From assembly GCA_902802975.1 (NCBI GenBank), contig CADCOF010000243.1:1-6067 (forward strand): a stretch of 6,067 nt of DNA. The letters run 5' to 3'. Position numbers and translations under genes: made by a program. The DNA comes from an uncultured Ruminococcus sp. (GTDB taxonomy: Bacteria; Bacillota; Clostridia; Oscillospirales; Acutalibacteraceae). Positions 4,929 to 6,067 of the stretch are shown one piece after another; position 1 is the stretch's first letter, and each line of letters starts with the position of its first letter. The notes beneath the pieces were generated by a model. The model was given only the letters and a program-made list of their open reading frames with translations, was not told where the DNA came from and did not search any database.

Positions 4929-6067
4929 ATGAAAAAGTCAACAGTTTTCAGTAAAGTGCTTGCCGTTGTTCTGACAATTTCTATGGCAACTGTTTTAACC
5001 GGATGTCCACCGCCGAATGTGTATCCTATAGAGGATTTGCCTCAGGAATTTATGACAGGAACCGAAAATGGCGATATTAAAATAATAGACACGTCTGAAT
5101 CATCTAATATGAATCCCGATTTTGATAACGCCAATGAGATTTTAAGTAAATATAGTTTCAATATTTATTACGACAACTCTTCGGGCTGTTTTATGTCATA
5201 TTCTAATATGGATGCTAATAATGAGATGAAGAGCGTTTTCCAGAAAACAATGCGCTCATTCAGAAGTACAGTAGAATGTGGTAAGACATATAAATCTTTC
5301 ATTACCCAGGGCGATGAAAAAGCAAAACGTTTGGTTTGGAAGCCGATGCCCGGCAGTGGAAATATTTTTGAGGATTATGTCAATGAAACAACATATACTC
5401 CCAACTGGCCTGCTTATGATTATGCTGCGGACAAATCGCCTTTGATAATGTGGCTCGATGAAATTGAAGCTAATGCTGCCAAAGGTGAGGAAGCAAATAA
5501 TGTAATTAATGTATACATGAGTGATTTGAACGAAAACAATGGTGCCCTTGCAAAAGCAGGTTCCAGAGTGAGAAACATTATAACGTCGTCAGGCGTCAAT
5601 AATGATTTCTTGATCGTGTCTTATGTACTGCCTTATACAGGTTCTATTTCCGGTTACTCCATAGATAAAGACGGAAATAGTGAAGACAGAGATGTTACCT
5701 ATACCGTGAAAGATATGCAGGACAGATATTACTATGCTCTTGCATTTGGTCCTCACGATGCTCTTGAGATGTTTGATCATAAGCTTAAAGAAGGACTTAG
5801 TTCGCTTGAATCGACATTTAATAGAAGCTTGAATCTTCAGTCGTATTTATACAGAAATGTATTTTACAGCATAGATGAAACAAAAACTCTTGATAAAAAT
5901 GACCAGCCAATCACAGATCCGGGTATTGTAAACAATACGCTTGCAGATTATGTTTTGTACAATGAAGAGGGAAATGCAGTGGATTCTTCTGTTAAAGATG
6001 TTCCCGGAAAAGGTGGTGCCGGTAAACAACAGCCCAAACCCGATGAAAAGAAAGAGGCTCCGGCAGA
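4929..6067 (+). CDS. Lipoprotein with a divergent VWA-like domain (3' truncated by window end)
   Basis: 379 residues are visible and the frame is still open at the window end. The signal peptide has lysines at 2, 3 and 9, a hydrophobic core and the lipobox LTGC (23-26), with Cys26 the lipidation site followed by PPP. After a linker, FNIYYDNSSGCFMSYSN (77-93) sits like the first VWA strand and its metal-site loop (normally DxSxS); here it is DNSSG, so the third position is lost. NNVINVYMSDLNENN (190-204) resembles the later VWA strand with its Asp (Asp199), followed by a helix and a strand with a Gly (FLIVSYVLPYTGSISGY). The segment RYYYALAFGPHDALEMF (266-282) matches a strand-helix I associate with bacterial VWA lipoproteins. 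The visible end (358-379) is a Gly/Lys/Pro/Glu-rich linker, so another domain or a long tail probably follows. VWA domains usually bind metal and protein ligands; metal binding here may be impaired. The CDS and lipoprotein calls are firm; the VWA reading is inference. Confidence 0.88.
   Translation, partial: MKKSTVFSKVLAVVLTISMATVLTGCPPPNVYPIEDLPQEFMTGTENGDIKIIDTSESSNMNPDFDNANEILSKYSFNIYYDNSSGCFMSYSNMDANNEMKSVFQKTMRSFRSTVECGKTYKSFITQGDEKAKRLVWKPMPGSGNIFEDYVNETTYTPNWPAYDYAADKSPLIMWLDEIEANAAKGEEANNVINVYMSDLNENNGALAKAGSRVRNIITSSGVNNDFLIVSYVLPYTGSISGYSIDKDGNSEDRDVTYTVKDMQDRYYYALAFGPHDALEMFDHKLKEGLSSLESTFNRSLNLQSYLYRNVFYSIDETKTLDKNDQPITDPGIVNNTLADYVLYNEEGNAVDSSVKDVPGKGGAGKQQPKPDEKKEAPA

Noticed and set aside
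5589..6029. Two antisense frames (5589-5780, 5847-6029) opposite the second lipoprotein
   Set aside because: They are hydrophobic shadow translations of a continuous plus-strand gene with signal peptide and ribosome binding site.

Overview
The window is a low-GC, AT-biased stretch in which every supported gene lies on the plus strand. Gaps between genes run from about 5 to 48 bases, and the genes are preceded by AGGAGGTGAT-like ribosome binding sites. TGA is used as a stop. Two genes encode lipoproteins with short, Clostridia-like signal peptides and lipoboxes (LSGC and LTGC). One of them is a transglutaminase-like protein of a type common in Clostridia. Together these suggest an anaerobic Firmicute of the Clostridia, perhaps Ruminococcus/Oscillospiraceae-like; the taxonomic assignment is inference. 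No tRNA, rRNA, CRISPR array, insertion sequence or convincing terminator was seen, and no gene-free stretch exceeds 50 bases.

Layout: (1) 1-162, the C-terminal 53 residues of an unidentified protein. (2) 195-1109, a 304-residue protein that I read as a degenerate P-loop GTPase-like protein, with the fold order visible but the nucleotide-binding motifs eroded. (3) 1139-2242 and (4) 2248-3453, two unrecognised cytoplasmic proteins of 367 and 401 residues. The second ends in a basic, then Ser/Thr-rich tail and a short amphipathic-looking C-terminus. (5) 3480-4880, a lipoprotein with a Ser/Asp-rich stalk and a transglutaminase-like cysteine protease fold with a complete Cys-His-Asp triad. (6) 4929-beyond 6067, a second lipoprotein whose visible part resembles a divergent von Willebrand factor A (VWA) domain; it is cut by the window end.

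The genes look like one operon that puts cytoplasmic proteins (a suspected pseudo-GTPase and two orphan partners) together with two membrane-anchored extracytoplasmic proteins (transglutaminase-like and VWA-like). GTPases, uncharacterised adaptor proteins and VWA proteins are known to co-occur in predicted bacterial conflict/signalling 'ternary' systems, and this locus has that flavour. The lipoproteins would place its output outside the membrane, which is unusual. That reading is a hypothesis built on motif inspection; only the transglutaminase assignment and the two lipoprotein signals are firm.
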